42,582 nucleotides of DNA, taken from NCBI RefSeq assembly GCF_003946025.1, contig NZ_RHNR01000018.1, forward strand, positions 1-42,582, in the 5' to 3' direction. The notes below the pieces were generated by a model. It saw only the letters and a list, made by a program, of their open reading frames with translations. It was not told where the DNA came from and did not search any database. Made by a program: the position numbers and the translations under genes. Numbering within the stretch: the first letter of the stretch is position 1; every line of letters begins with the position of its first letter. This document shows positions 17,531-24,014 of this stretch, piece after piece. The stretch comes from Lacticaseibacillus songhuajiangensis. GTDB taxonomy: Bacteria; Bacillota; Bacilli; Lactobacillales; Lactobacillaceae.

Positions 17531-17647
17531 TTATTTTGTGTGCTTAATGGGCATTTTGAGTGTTGGTCGCTGGCGGCGGTAATGGTGCCAGTAAGTCGCC
17601 AGGCCACCGCAGAGAGCGGTGAAGATGAGCAGTTTGCTTAGATTCAT
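17531..17647 (-). CDS. 38-residue hydrophobic peptide gene
   Basis: A 39-codon frame begins with ATG at 17647, 7 bases after AGGGAGG, and ends at TAA 17531. The product starts MNLSKLLIFTALCGGLATYW and ends with a basic tail containing HHYRRQR. It therefore has one membrane helix (about 4-20) with a positive cytoplasmic end. Its start lies 12 bases after the 170-aa gene and its end overlaps the ribosome binding site of the GlsB-like gene. No family is recognised. Good start signals and operon fit make it likely to be translated. Confidence 0.7.
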   Translation of the reverse strand: MNLSKLLIFTALCGGLATYWHHYRRQRPTLKMPIKHTK

Positions 17648-17658
17648 GACGAGCCTCC

Positions 17659-18171
17659 CTAATGCATGAGTTGAAAAGCCTGTTTGCAATAGTCAGCGGC
17701 GGTGTCATAAGTCTGTTCGAGAACAGGCGCTAGTTTTTGCGCGCGGCGCGTTTGTGCCCAATTGAAGCTGAAGTAACCCAACGCCCAGCCAATAAATCCA
17801 GGTACAGCTAAGATGATTGAGACTAGTAGTAGGCCGCCGATGTAGGCGAAAACGGAACCGCCCATGAAAACTGTACCTAGTAGCCCGACTCCTAAGGCCA
17901 CCATGGTGGGAACGGAGGTTTTGCTACTTTCCATTGCGGCCGCTGCGGCCATTTCCTGTTCGAATTGTTTTTGCAGGCGGTTCAAGGCTGCCTTTTCTGG
18001 CAGGCTGCGATTGCGCTTGAGTTTTAAGGTAACCGTGTTTTTGCCAATGTCGGGCGTGCGGTCAGTGACCGTCCAGCCGAAGTTGGTGTAGCCATCGAGG
18101 TAGGCGTTTTGCATGGACTTGGGGATGCGTTGTTCGAGGTATTCGTAAGCGATGAAGTTGTTATCTGACAT
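17659..18171 (-). CDS. Hypothetical membrane protein, first gene of the repeat-controlled operon
   Basis: This 170-aa protein is not recognised. Residues 1-55 form a soluble alpha/beta-like region, residues 60-80 are helical and alanine-rich, and two membrane helices follow at about 88-105 and 108-130. A 35-residue helical tail closes it. It begins behind AAGGAG at 18171. It is the first gene after the promoter with three 11-bp repeats, which also precede the nearby two-component system, so it is probably a main target of that system. Confidence 0.8.
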   Translation of the reverse strand: MSDNNFIAYEYLEQRIPKSMQNAYLDGYTNFGWTVTDRTPDIGKNTVTLKLKRNRSLPEKAALNRLQKQFEQEMAAAAAMESSKTSVPTMVALGVGLLGTVFMGGSVFAYIGGLLLVSIILAVPGFIGWALGYFSFNWAQTRRAQKLAPVLEQTYDTAADYCKQAFQLMH

Positions 18172-18206
18172 GTTGAGGAATCTCCTTTGACTTAATTAAC
18201 AAAGTC

Positions 18207-18258
18207 AGTATAACCAGCGGGTATTAGCGAATTGTTCACGAGATGTTGCTGAGATGTT
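18207..18258 (-). promoter_or_regulatory. Promoter with three 11-bp response-regulator repeats (target operon)
   Basis: On the minus strand AACATCTCAGC, AACATCTCGTG and AACAATTCGCT lie head to tail (18258-18226) with an exact 11-bp period. The last overlaps the -35 position, 17 bp before TATACT (18212-18207). The -35 itself (ACAATT) is poor, as in activator-dependent promoters. Direct repeats of 11 bp are the usual DNA site of OmpR/PhoP-type dimers. The same array occurs at 20928-20979. Confidence 0.7.
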
Positions 18259-18273
18259 AAATCGGTTTTGGGC

Positions 18274-18299
18274 AAAAAAAATACTGGCATCTGCCAGTA
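18274..18299 (-). terminator. Terminator of the histidine kinase operon
   Basis: Eight-base perfect arms TACTGGCA (18282-18289) and TGCCAGTA (18292-18299) enclose a 2-base loop, followed on the minus strand by eight T. It starts 6 bases after the kinase stop. Confidence 0.9.
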
Positions 18300-18304
18300 A
18301 ATTC

Positions 18305-19357
18305 TCAGCGGGGAAGCCGAACGGTGAAGATACTGCCGTGATCGACAACGCTTGCTACTTCTATTTGCCCATGAACGAGTTTCAAAATTTGGGCCACCAT
18401 GGCTAATCCTAAACCGTTGCCCATGGCCTTGTGCGATGAATCGCCTTGGAAGAATTTTTGAAACATGTGCGTCTGGGTCTGCTTATCCATGCCGGCACCA
18501 GAATCACTGATGCTGACGGTGACGTGCTTGCTGTGCTGAGTGACGGTTAGCCTGATTTGCCCACGGTCTGGTGTGAACTTAATGGCATTGGCCAACAGGT
18601 TGTTCCAAACTACTTTGAGTAGTTCCGGATCACCAATCATGGCCAGCCGCTCCGGCATGTCCACGTCTAAGTCTAATTGGTGCGCTTCAAGAGTGGGGTC
18701 ATGCGCAAAAATGACCTGGGTCAGTTGCTCGACTAAATCAAAGGGCACCCGTTTTGGTTCCGTAACTTGTGTCTCCAGCTTGTTCAGCCGCAAAATATTG
18801 GCGACGAGTTCGGCAAGGTCGGTTGCCGCAGTGTCGATAGTCTTTAAATAATCTGCGCGGGTGGCGGCGTCTAAATCACCTTGTTGTAGTGTTTCAGTGT
18901 AGCTTTTGATAATTGCTAAGGGACGTTTGAATTCGTGCGACACGTTCGCGACGAAATCACCGCGTAGTGTTTCAATCGAGTTCAGTTCCGCCACCATGGT
19001 GTTGAAGTTGGCAAACATCGCGTCAAGATAATCATATTTTTCCGGTCTGTGGACGGGTTGCAGGTAGACGGAGTAATCGCCACCGGCAACTTTCTCGGCA
19101 GCGGCACTGAGCGCGCGCAGCGGCTTATCGAAGGTGCGGTATTTCTGCCAGGAAGTCAGTGTTGCCAAGATGACCGCAACAATCAGGCAATAAAGCAAGT
19201 ACCAGCCAGCGTAGGGTGAAAATACATCTTGCCAGTCCTTGCTGTAAGCAATTCCCGGAACGGCGGCCAGTAAGCCGAAGCCGAAAAACAGACCAATCAT
19301 TGCGAGCCAGGAAAAACGATTCGTGTGGGTAATAAAGGCTACTTTGGATTTAGTCAT
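18305..19357 (-). CDS. Sensor histidine kinase with altered H box
   Basis: This 350-aa kinase has two helices (about 15-37 and 50-69), a short outer loop of about 13 residues, a HAMP-like linker (about 70-125), HisKA and HATPase domains. The H box reads NVSHEFKRPLA with His141. Arg145 stands where most HisKA kinases have Thr or Asn at H+4, a residue needed for phosphatase activity. The N box (NNLLANAIKFTPD), G1 (DSGAGM), F box (FQKFFQGDSS) and G2 (GNGLGLAM) are intact. Its start overlaps the regulator stop by 8 bases (ATGACTAA). Confidence 0.92.
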   Translation of the reverse strand: MTKSKVAFITHTNRFSWLAMIGLFFGFGLLAAVPGIAYSKDWQDVFSPYAGWYLLYCLIVAVILATLTSWQKYRTFDKPLRALSAAAEKVAGGDYSVYLQPVHRPEKYDYLDAMFANFNTMVAELNSIETLRGDFVANVSHEFKRPLAIIKSYTETLQQGDLDAATRADYLKTIDTAATDLAELVANILRLNKLETQVTEPKRVPFDLVEQLTQVIFAHDPTLEAHQLDLDVDMPERLAMIGDPELLKVVWNNLLANAIKFTPDRGQIRLTVTQHSKHVTVSISDSGAGMDKQTQTHMFQKFFQGDSSHKAMGNGLGLAMVAQILKLVHGQIEVASVVDHGSIFTVRLPR

Positions 19358-20714
19358 TGATTAAGACTCCTTTGTAACCCAGCCCGTGCACAGTTTTGAT
19401 GGCAAAACCGTCCGCGTCAGAAAACTTGTCCCGCAACTTGGTAATATAGACGTCCACTGAGCGCAGACTGGTTTCGCTGTCGAGATCCCAGAACTCATTA
19501 ATCAACTCCGCGCGTGAAAAAGCATGGTTGGGGTAAGTCAAGAATTTCGTTAACAGGTCAAACTCGCGCACGGTTAACGGTACTTCAACATCGGCAAGGG
19601 TGGCGACGCGACTATCTGCGTCTAGGGTGACATTGCCGACCGTGAGTTGTTGCGACTTCCCAATGTTGGCCCTGCGCAGGAGGGCGTGCACCCGCATTTT
19701 GACTTCGTCGAGTTGCACGGGCTTAATCATGTAGTCATCGATGCCAAGGTTAAAGCCTTTTTCCTTGGAAGCAATGTCGTCGCGCGCCGTAATGAATAGA
19801 ATTGGGATGGCGGGATCGGTGCGCCGCACGGTTTCGGCGAAGGTGTAACCGTCGATGTCCGGCATCATGATATCCGACAAGATTAAATCAAAAGTTTGTT
19901 CATACATGAGGTTGTAGACGTCATTGGCACTGCTTGCGCCTTGCGCTTGATAGCCGGCCTGCACCAGAGTGCGAGTGAGAATGGCGTTAAACTGATCATC
20001 ATCTTCGACAACTAAGATTTTTTTGCATGGCTGCTCCTTTTGTTCTTGTAATGATAAGTCGCGGTGCGCGGCAAAAACGGTAATCCAAATGCCCACGAGC
20101 ACAATGAGCAGGCTAACGGCCATTCCGAACAAGCCGGTCGCCGTTGTCGCTTGGGCACTATGTTGATACGTCAACAGCGCATACTGGGTCAGCACAATCG
20201 CGGTTATGCCGTCGGCGACGCTGTAGGCCTTTAGTAAGGTGATTAAGGGACTCAGCAGATGCCGCGAACGGACTAAACCGATGATTGCGGAGGTCAGCTT
20301 GAAGAACCCCAGCATGGCGACAATCAGTGCAGCGTTCAGGTTAAACTGCTGATTATATCCGTGTGCATACATGACGAAACAGAAGATTCCAAAGCTAAGA
20401 CCAATCAGACAATAGCCAATGCCACCCAGTGTTAAGAAGGCTTGCTCGGCGCGAATTTTGGTATTAACCGGTGCTTGCTTGACGCGAATGCGTTGGTATT
20501 GCCGCAGGGTTACAATCTTGAAAATCAGCAAAATCAGGTAGTAAGTTCCGAAAATCAGCAACCAATTTGAAAAGAATAGGACACCCATGACGAGCTTAGC
20601 GACGGCCATCAGCAAACCAATCGGCACACTGAGTGCGGCATATAGGGCTACTCGATCGCGCCGGTGGTCAATATTAAAGGGGAGATGTAGGCGCCGGATA
20701 ATCGCGTTGAGCAT
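19350..20714 (-). CDS. Membrane-domain/OmpR-type response regulator fusion
   Basis: This 454-aa product joins about 215 N-terminal residues with six membrane helices (about 22-48, 50-70, 92-117, 126-148, 155-182, 195-216) to a full OmpR-type regulator. The receiver starts near 231 with VVEDDD, Asp281 in ILSDIMMP, Thr in FITARDD and Lys331. The winged helix occupies about 355-452. A ribosome binding site AAAGGAG (20040-20034) and ATG (20028) lie at the junction in another frame, next to A7 (20024-20018). With six A instead of seven, the ATG would begin MQKILVVEDDDQ and the membrane gene would end nearby. So this may be two overlapping genes joined by one base, or a true membrane-tethered regulator. 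Its start follows GGAGG. Confidence 0.8.
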   Translation of the reverse strand: MLNAIIRRLHLPFNIDHRRDRVALYAALSVPIGLLMAVAKLVMGVLFFSNWLLIFGTYYLILLIFKIVTLRQYQRIRVKQAPVNTKIRAEQAFLTLGGIGYCLIGLSFGIFCFVMYAHGYNQQFNLNAALIVAMLGFFKLTSAIIGLVRSRHLLSPLITLLKAYSVADGITAIVLTQYALLTYQHSAQATTATGLFGMAVSLLIVLVGIWITVFAAHRDLSLQEQKEQPCKKILVVEDDDQFNAILTRTLVQAGYQAQGASSANDVYNLMYEQTFDLILSDIMMPDIDGYTFAETVRRTDPAIPILFITARDDIASKEKGFNLGIDDYMIKPVQLDEVKMRVHALLRRANIGKSQQLTVGNVTLDADSRVATLADVEVPLTVREFDLLTKFLTYPNHAFSRAELINEFWDLDSETSLRSVDVYITKLRDKFSDADGFAIKTVHGLGYKGVLIND

Positions 20715-20790
20715 GGAATACCTCCAAAGAGTTGGTTATTTTGAACCCAGTATAGCTTAATTTGGTCGTTGCTGGTCAGCGAGTTCGACA

Positions 20791-20895
20791 TCAATCGCTG
20801 GGCCAATGGTTCAGCGCAGGCAATAGCAGTGCCAGAATAATCTGGGCGCAGTAGGTGCATGTTGCAACTAAGTGTGATTTTTGGTTGTGGGTCAT
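20791..20895 (-). CDS. 34-residue hydrophobic peptide gene at the head of the two-component operon
   Basis: A 35-codon frame begins with ATG at 20895, 6 bases after GGAGG, and ends with TGA at 20793-20791. The product (MTHNQKSHLVATCTYCAQII..., ending NHWPSD) has a CTYC pair and one hydrophobic segment, about 13-28. It is the first gene after the promoter at 20928-20979 and lies 76 bases before the regulator fusion. It could be a signal or accessory peptide for the kinase. No family is recognised. Confidence 0.55.
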   Translation of the reverse strand: MTHNQKSHLVATCTYCAQIILALLLPALNHWPSD

Positions 20896-20927
20896 CGTTA
20901 TCCTCCGGCTGAGTGCTTGTTGAGCCT

Positions 20928-20979
20928 ATTTTAGGAAAACGACGTTAGCGGAATGTTGCTGAGATGTTGCTGAAATGTT
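20928..20979 (-). promoter_or_regulatory. Promoter with three 11-bp response-regulator repeats (two-component operon)
   Basis: On the minus strand AACATTTCAGC, AACATCTCAGC and AACATTCCGCT lie head to tail (20979-20947). The spacer of 17 bp begins with CGCTAA and leads to TAAAAT (20933-20928), the same geometry as at 18207-18258. The -35 (ACATTC) is poor. This points to positive autoregulation. Confidence 0.7.
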
Positions 20980-21015
20980 AATCGCGGGAGAATAAAGATT
21001 TAAGTGAAGCAGGTT

Positions 21016-21138
21016 ATGACGCGGACAAATTTTTGCCAGTCATGTTGTTGCGGCCTTATCCATGAGGGGACTGACGACTTTCGCGACTGCGAGGACAACA
21101 ACTTACGTTCTGTGCGTGATGTCGCTATGGATAAGGAC
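21016..21138 (+). pseudogene. Decayed zinc-ribbon protein gene
   Basis: The frame from 21016 begins MTRTNFCQSC and GLIHEGTDDF, close to the start of small putative zinc-ribbon proteins (FCQSCG-PL...). The second cysteine pair appears only in another frame at 21108-21122 (F-C-A-stop-C), with stops inside. This indicates a frameshifted remnant of a gene of roughly 80 codons. No good ribosome binding site is present. Confidence 0.4.
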
Positions 21139-21140
21139 AA

Positions 21141-21176
21141 AAATAGCGTCTACCGCAGTTGTGGTAGACGCTATTT
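21141..21176. terminator. Terminator downstream of the TetR-family gene
   Basis: Perfect 14-base arms AAATAGCGTCTACC and GGTAGACGCTATTT enclose an 8-base loop. T-rich sequence follows on both strands. It directly follows the TetR-family stop at 21179. Confidence 0.9.
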
Positions 21177-21178
21177 GT

Positions 21179-21745
21179 TTATTTTTTCAGTGCTTTAACA
21201 ATCATATCAATCGCCTGGTTCAGTGTTGGGTCATCAACTGCGGCATTAGCCGTTTGCAAAATCAGCACCGGTACAGTGGCGAGACTAGCAACAGTGACTT
21301 CAGGGGCGTCAACGAAGTCAGGCGCAGCGGCGATGCGCTGGTAGAGTTGTAGCAGTGGCCCGGCAGCAGTTTGACCATATGCACGGGCAGCATCGTCCAG
21401 CAGCTCTTGGTTGGTCCAAAGCGCGGAGACAAAGTGCGATTCCTTGGGGTGCTCTTGAGCTTGCGTGATGGAGAAACGCAGGGTTGCGCGCAGTTGCGCC
21501 TCAAGATCATCGCCAGCGGCAGCAATGGCGCCGGCGAGGCCTTTGTGCAAATCATCCTTTACTTCTTCATATAGGCGACTTAACATATCAGTTTTATCTT
21601 GGTAATTGAGGTAGATGGTGGCGGGGCTGACGCCGGCAAGCTTGGCGACCTTCGCGGTGGTGAGATTGGTGAAACCGTCTGCCGCACACAAATTGATGAC
21701 AGCTTCGCGGATTGCTTTTACTTTATTTTCGTCTCGTTTTCTCAT
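21179..21745 (-). CDS. TetR-family transcriptional repressor
   Basis: This 188-aa regulator has an N-terminal HTH (AAINLCAADGFTNLTTAKVAKLAGVSPATIYLNY pattern, about 14-55) and a helical ligand domain. It is the last gene of an operon with an SDR and a ricin-type protein, and probably represses that operon through the dyads at 23223-23331. A related half-symmetric sequence (ACTAATCACTCAGT) lies in its own upstream gap. The start follows AAGGTGG. Confidence 0.92.
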   Translation of the reverse strand: MRKRDENKVKAIREAVINLCAADGFTNLTTAKVAKLAGVSPATIYLNYQDKTDMLSRLYEEVKDDLHKGLAGAIAAAGDDLEAQLRATLRFSITQAQEHPKESHFVSALWTNQELLDDAARAYGQTAAGPLLQLYQRIAAAPDFVDAPEVTVASLATVPVLILQTANAAVDDPTLNQAIDMIVKALKK

Positions 21746-21766
21746 GAGTCCACCTTAACTAATCAC

Positions 21767-22651
21767 TCAGTTTTCGTCAATCCAAGGTTGAAGCTTGGCC
21801 ATGCAATACTTCCACAAGGCAAGCTCCCGAGCGGGCGTGTATTCGCCGGTTGCCGGCTTCGCTTGCTGTTTCTTGTTGTTGAAGAATTCACCACTGACGC
21901 CCTTGACGGCATCGTTCGTTGCCAGGTAAACGTTGGTGACTGCACCCTGTTCAGGTGTGGCGATGTGGAAGGTCTTACCGATTGCCAGAGCGACCTTATA
22001 AACTAAGTTATTCCAGAAGCCGTTGTCACTCGACTGACCAAAATTCGTGGTCGCCATTCCGGGGTGGGAGGCATTAACCGTCACGTTGGTAATACCGGCT
22101 TGTTGTAGATGTGCGGCAAGGTGCTGGGTGTTCCAGATGACAAAAAGCTTGCTAATGCCATAACGTGTTTGCCCGGAAGAAACGTGTTCCAGATTGAGAT
22201 CATTCATGTCAGGATGCGCCATACGGTGCGTTCCGGAAGACATGTTGATGACCCGTGCGTCTTGCGACTTGCGCAGCCGCGGTAACAGTAATTCTGTCAG
22301 CAGGAGCGGCGCAAAGACGTTCAGTGCCATTGTGCCTTCAATTCCGTCCGCAGTTTCAAAGCGCTTATCATCGAGCACGGCACCGGCGTTGTTGATGAGC
22401 ACGTCGAGGTGATCATACTTGGCGTTAAAACGCGCGGCCATCTCTTTGATGGCGGTCATTGAAAAGAGATCAGCAATGAGGTAATTGACGTGCTGATTGC
22501 CCGTCGCTTGCTTAATCTCAGCAACCACCTTTTGGGCCTTTTGTTCATTACGACCGTGGATAATGACATGATGGCCTTTGGCAGCGAGTTCGCGCGCAGT
22601 AGCCTTACCGATGCCGGCGGTTGCGCCGGTGATGAGGATTAGTTTTGTCAA
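21767..22651 (-). CDS. Short-chain dehydrogenase (retinol dehydrogenase-like SDR)
   Basis: This 294-aa oxidoreductase has TGATAGIGKAT, NNAG near residue 90, Ser in INMSSGTHR and the catalytic RYGISK. GRNEQKA after strand 2 suggests NADP(H). The start is probably TTG at 22651, 10 bases after GGAGG, since no ATG fits before the glycine motif. Substrate is unknown. It lies between the ricin-type gene and the TetR gene in one operon. Confidence 0.9.
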   Translation of the reverse strand: MTKLILITGATAGIGKATARELAAKGHHVIIHGRNEQKAQKVVAEIKQATGNQHVNYLIADLFSMTAIKEMAARFNAKYDHLDVLINNAGAVLDDKRFETADGIEGTMALNVFAPLLLTELLLPRLRKSQDARVINMSSGTHRMAHPDMNDLNLEHVSSGQTRYGISKLFVIWNTQHLAAHLQQAGITNVTVNASHPGMATTNFGQSSDNGFWNNLVYKVALAIGKTFHIATPEQGAVTNVYLATNDAVKGVSGEFFNNKKQQAKPATGEYTPARELALWKYCMAKLQPWIDEN

Positions 22652-22673
22652 AATGGTAATGCCTCCGAATTCA

Positions 22674-23204
22674 TTAGATAATGGGGTGTTGCTGCGTCAA
22701 AGTCCAGCGCTGATCAGCGCCATCACTGGCTTCCTGGAGCGTCAGTCGGTCATCAACTGTACTAGATGTGCTGGTGATGAATAAGTCGGTGCCGGCGAGC
22801 TGAATCGTGTAAGTGTCGTCTTCTTGATGGTTGAACTGCCAATGCTGATTCCGGTCGCCGCCAATGGGGCGCTGCTCAAGCAGTGCGCCGGCGTCTGGCG
22901 TGCCAACAGGTGCGAAGGACTTCTGCGTATAGAGGTCCTTGAGTAGGAAGGTGTTAGGGCCAATTTCAATCATTTGCCAAGTGGTGCATTCCCAATTCTG
23001 CGGGGTGAACTGGATGATGGGGACACCATCAGCGATGCCGGCGTTCTGTGGGCGGATAACTAAACCTGACTGCTCATTCTTGATCATGAATGCATTTGGG
23101 GTCTCAACCTTCCGGTGGTAATTTTTGATTAAGCGATGGCCAAAGACAGTGACCAAACCGGCGACAATGAGAGCGTCACCGATTAATATGGTACTTGCGT
23201 GCAT
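22674..23204 (-). CDS. Membrane-anchored ricin-type beta-trefoil lectin domain protein
   Basis: This 176-aa protein has one N-terminal helix (about 5-22), a short basic linker, and a domain with QxW-like repeats: TTWQMI, NQHWQF and DQRWTL. These mark the three lobes of a ricin-type (RICIN) beta-trefoil, which usually binds sugars. It probably faces outward. It is the first gene of the TetR-controlled operon, starting behind GGAGGG. Its pairing with an SDR is unusual and its partner sugar is unknown. Confidence 0.75.
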   Translation of the reverse strand: MHASTILIGDALIVAGLVTVFGHRLIKNYHRKVETPNAFMIKNEQSGLVIRPQNAGIADGVPIIQFTPQNWECTTWQMIEIGPNTFLLKDLYTQKSFAPVGTPDAGALLEQRPIGGDRNQHWQFNHQEDDTYTIQLAGTDLFITSTSSTVDDRLTLQEASDGADQRWTLTQQHPII

Positions 23205-23521
23205 ATGAATCCCTCCATAACTGACTAATTAGTCTTTAAATGGCAAAAATAAATGGTGGGTACTTCCCACCAGATTGCATGACGTTAATTTTAATATGAC
23301 TTGTTGACTGATTTATAATAAACCAATCAGTTAGTTATAGTCAACCAGATTTGAAATTTTTTTGAAGCGCGCGGTCACTGCAGCGCATTGTTCCATAACG
23401 TGGCCGCCTAAATGACACGCAGTCAGCGGCAATGCTGCTTTCAATGTGCGGAGTGAAGTGTTACCGTAGCTCCGTATATTTGGAAATATTAGCACAGCGC
23501 GACAATGCGGAGGGACAAGGA
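23205..23521. promoter_or_regulatory. Divergent regulatory region with TetR-type and ArsR-type operators
   Basis: Three dyads are present. GACTAATTAGTC (23223-23234) is a perfect 12-bp palindrome of the TGACTnATTnAGTCA kind bound by many TetR repressors. ACTGATT (23307-23313) and AATCAGT (23325-23331) form an inverted repeat with an 11-base spacer. ATATTTGGAAATAT (23476-23489) lies upstream of the ArsR-type gene and fits its operator. A TATAAT at 23313-23318 is present on the plus strand, without a good -35. Confidence 0.55.
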
Positions 23522-23815
23522 ATGGACACAGCGGCGATTATCAAAATGCACAAGGCACTCGGCGATAAGACGCGCTACCAGATTGTAACCCTGCTGAGCC
23601 AAGAAACGCGTCTTTGTGCAGGTCATATTGAGGAACTGCTGGACGGCGTGCCATCATCAACCCTGTCACACCATCTCAAACTGCTGGCGGCTAGCGGCCT
23701 CATTGTACCCGAACGCAGCGGCACCTTCATTTATTACACGCTTGATCCAGTGCTGGCAGCACGCTTTGTTCCGGAACTGTGGGCCGCGGCCGCAACTGTT
23801 AACGTCGCTAGGTAG
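23522..23815 (+). CDS. ArsR-family transcriptional regulator
   Basis: This 97-aa winged-helix protein has the pattern ALGDKTRYQIVTLLSQ and the recognition helix SSTLSHHLKLLAASGLI. The metal-binding ELCVCDL motif of ArsR/SmtB is replaced by RLCAGHI with a single Cys, so it is probably not a metal sensor. The start at 23522 follows GGAGGG; the longer open frame from 23432 lacks a start signal. It likely controls itself and the nitronate monooxygenase gene downstream. Confidence 0.88.
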   Translation: MDTAAIIKMHKALGDKTRYQIVTLLSQETRLCAGHIEELLDGVPSSTLSHHLKLLAASGLIVPERSGTFIYYTLDPVLAARFVPELWAAAATVNVAR

Positions 23816-23834
23816 CGGCGTTTTCATTTGCCCG

Positions 23835-23888
23835 ATATTTCTATATTTATAGAAATATGGTGATGTCGTACAGCTAGTATCACCATAT
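23835..23888 (+). repeat. Two overlapping inverted repeats between arsR-type gene and nitronate monooxygenase
   Basis: Perfect 11-base arms ATATTTCTATA (23835-23845) and TATAGAAATAT (23848-23858) are 2 bases apart. A second perfect pair, ATATGGTGAT (23855-23864) and ATCACCATAT (23879-23888), shares four bases with the first. Neither is followed by a T run. The first contains the ATATTT/AAATAT half-sites also found at 23476-23489, 10 bp further apart, so it may be an ArsR-type operator. Confidence 0.6.
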
Positions 23889-24014
23889 TGTGCTTAGAAC
23901 ACCCAATTTTTTAACGTAAGGAAGATGATGAAAGCGTGCAAGTCATTGGTGCATTGTGAAAACAGATTGATCTAGTAATTTTTAAATGACAGAAATTAGA
24001 GGAGGAAATGCATC

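Noticed and set aside
20648..20860. A 70-codon frame overlapping the start of the regulator fusion on the minus strand
   Set aside because: It has no ribosome binding site, runs through the 34-residue gene in another frame, and overlaps the true start of the fusion gene.
23522..23815. Arsenic or metal sensor
   Set aside because: The metal-site motif ELCVCDL is missing and no metal resistance gene is nearby.
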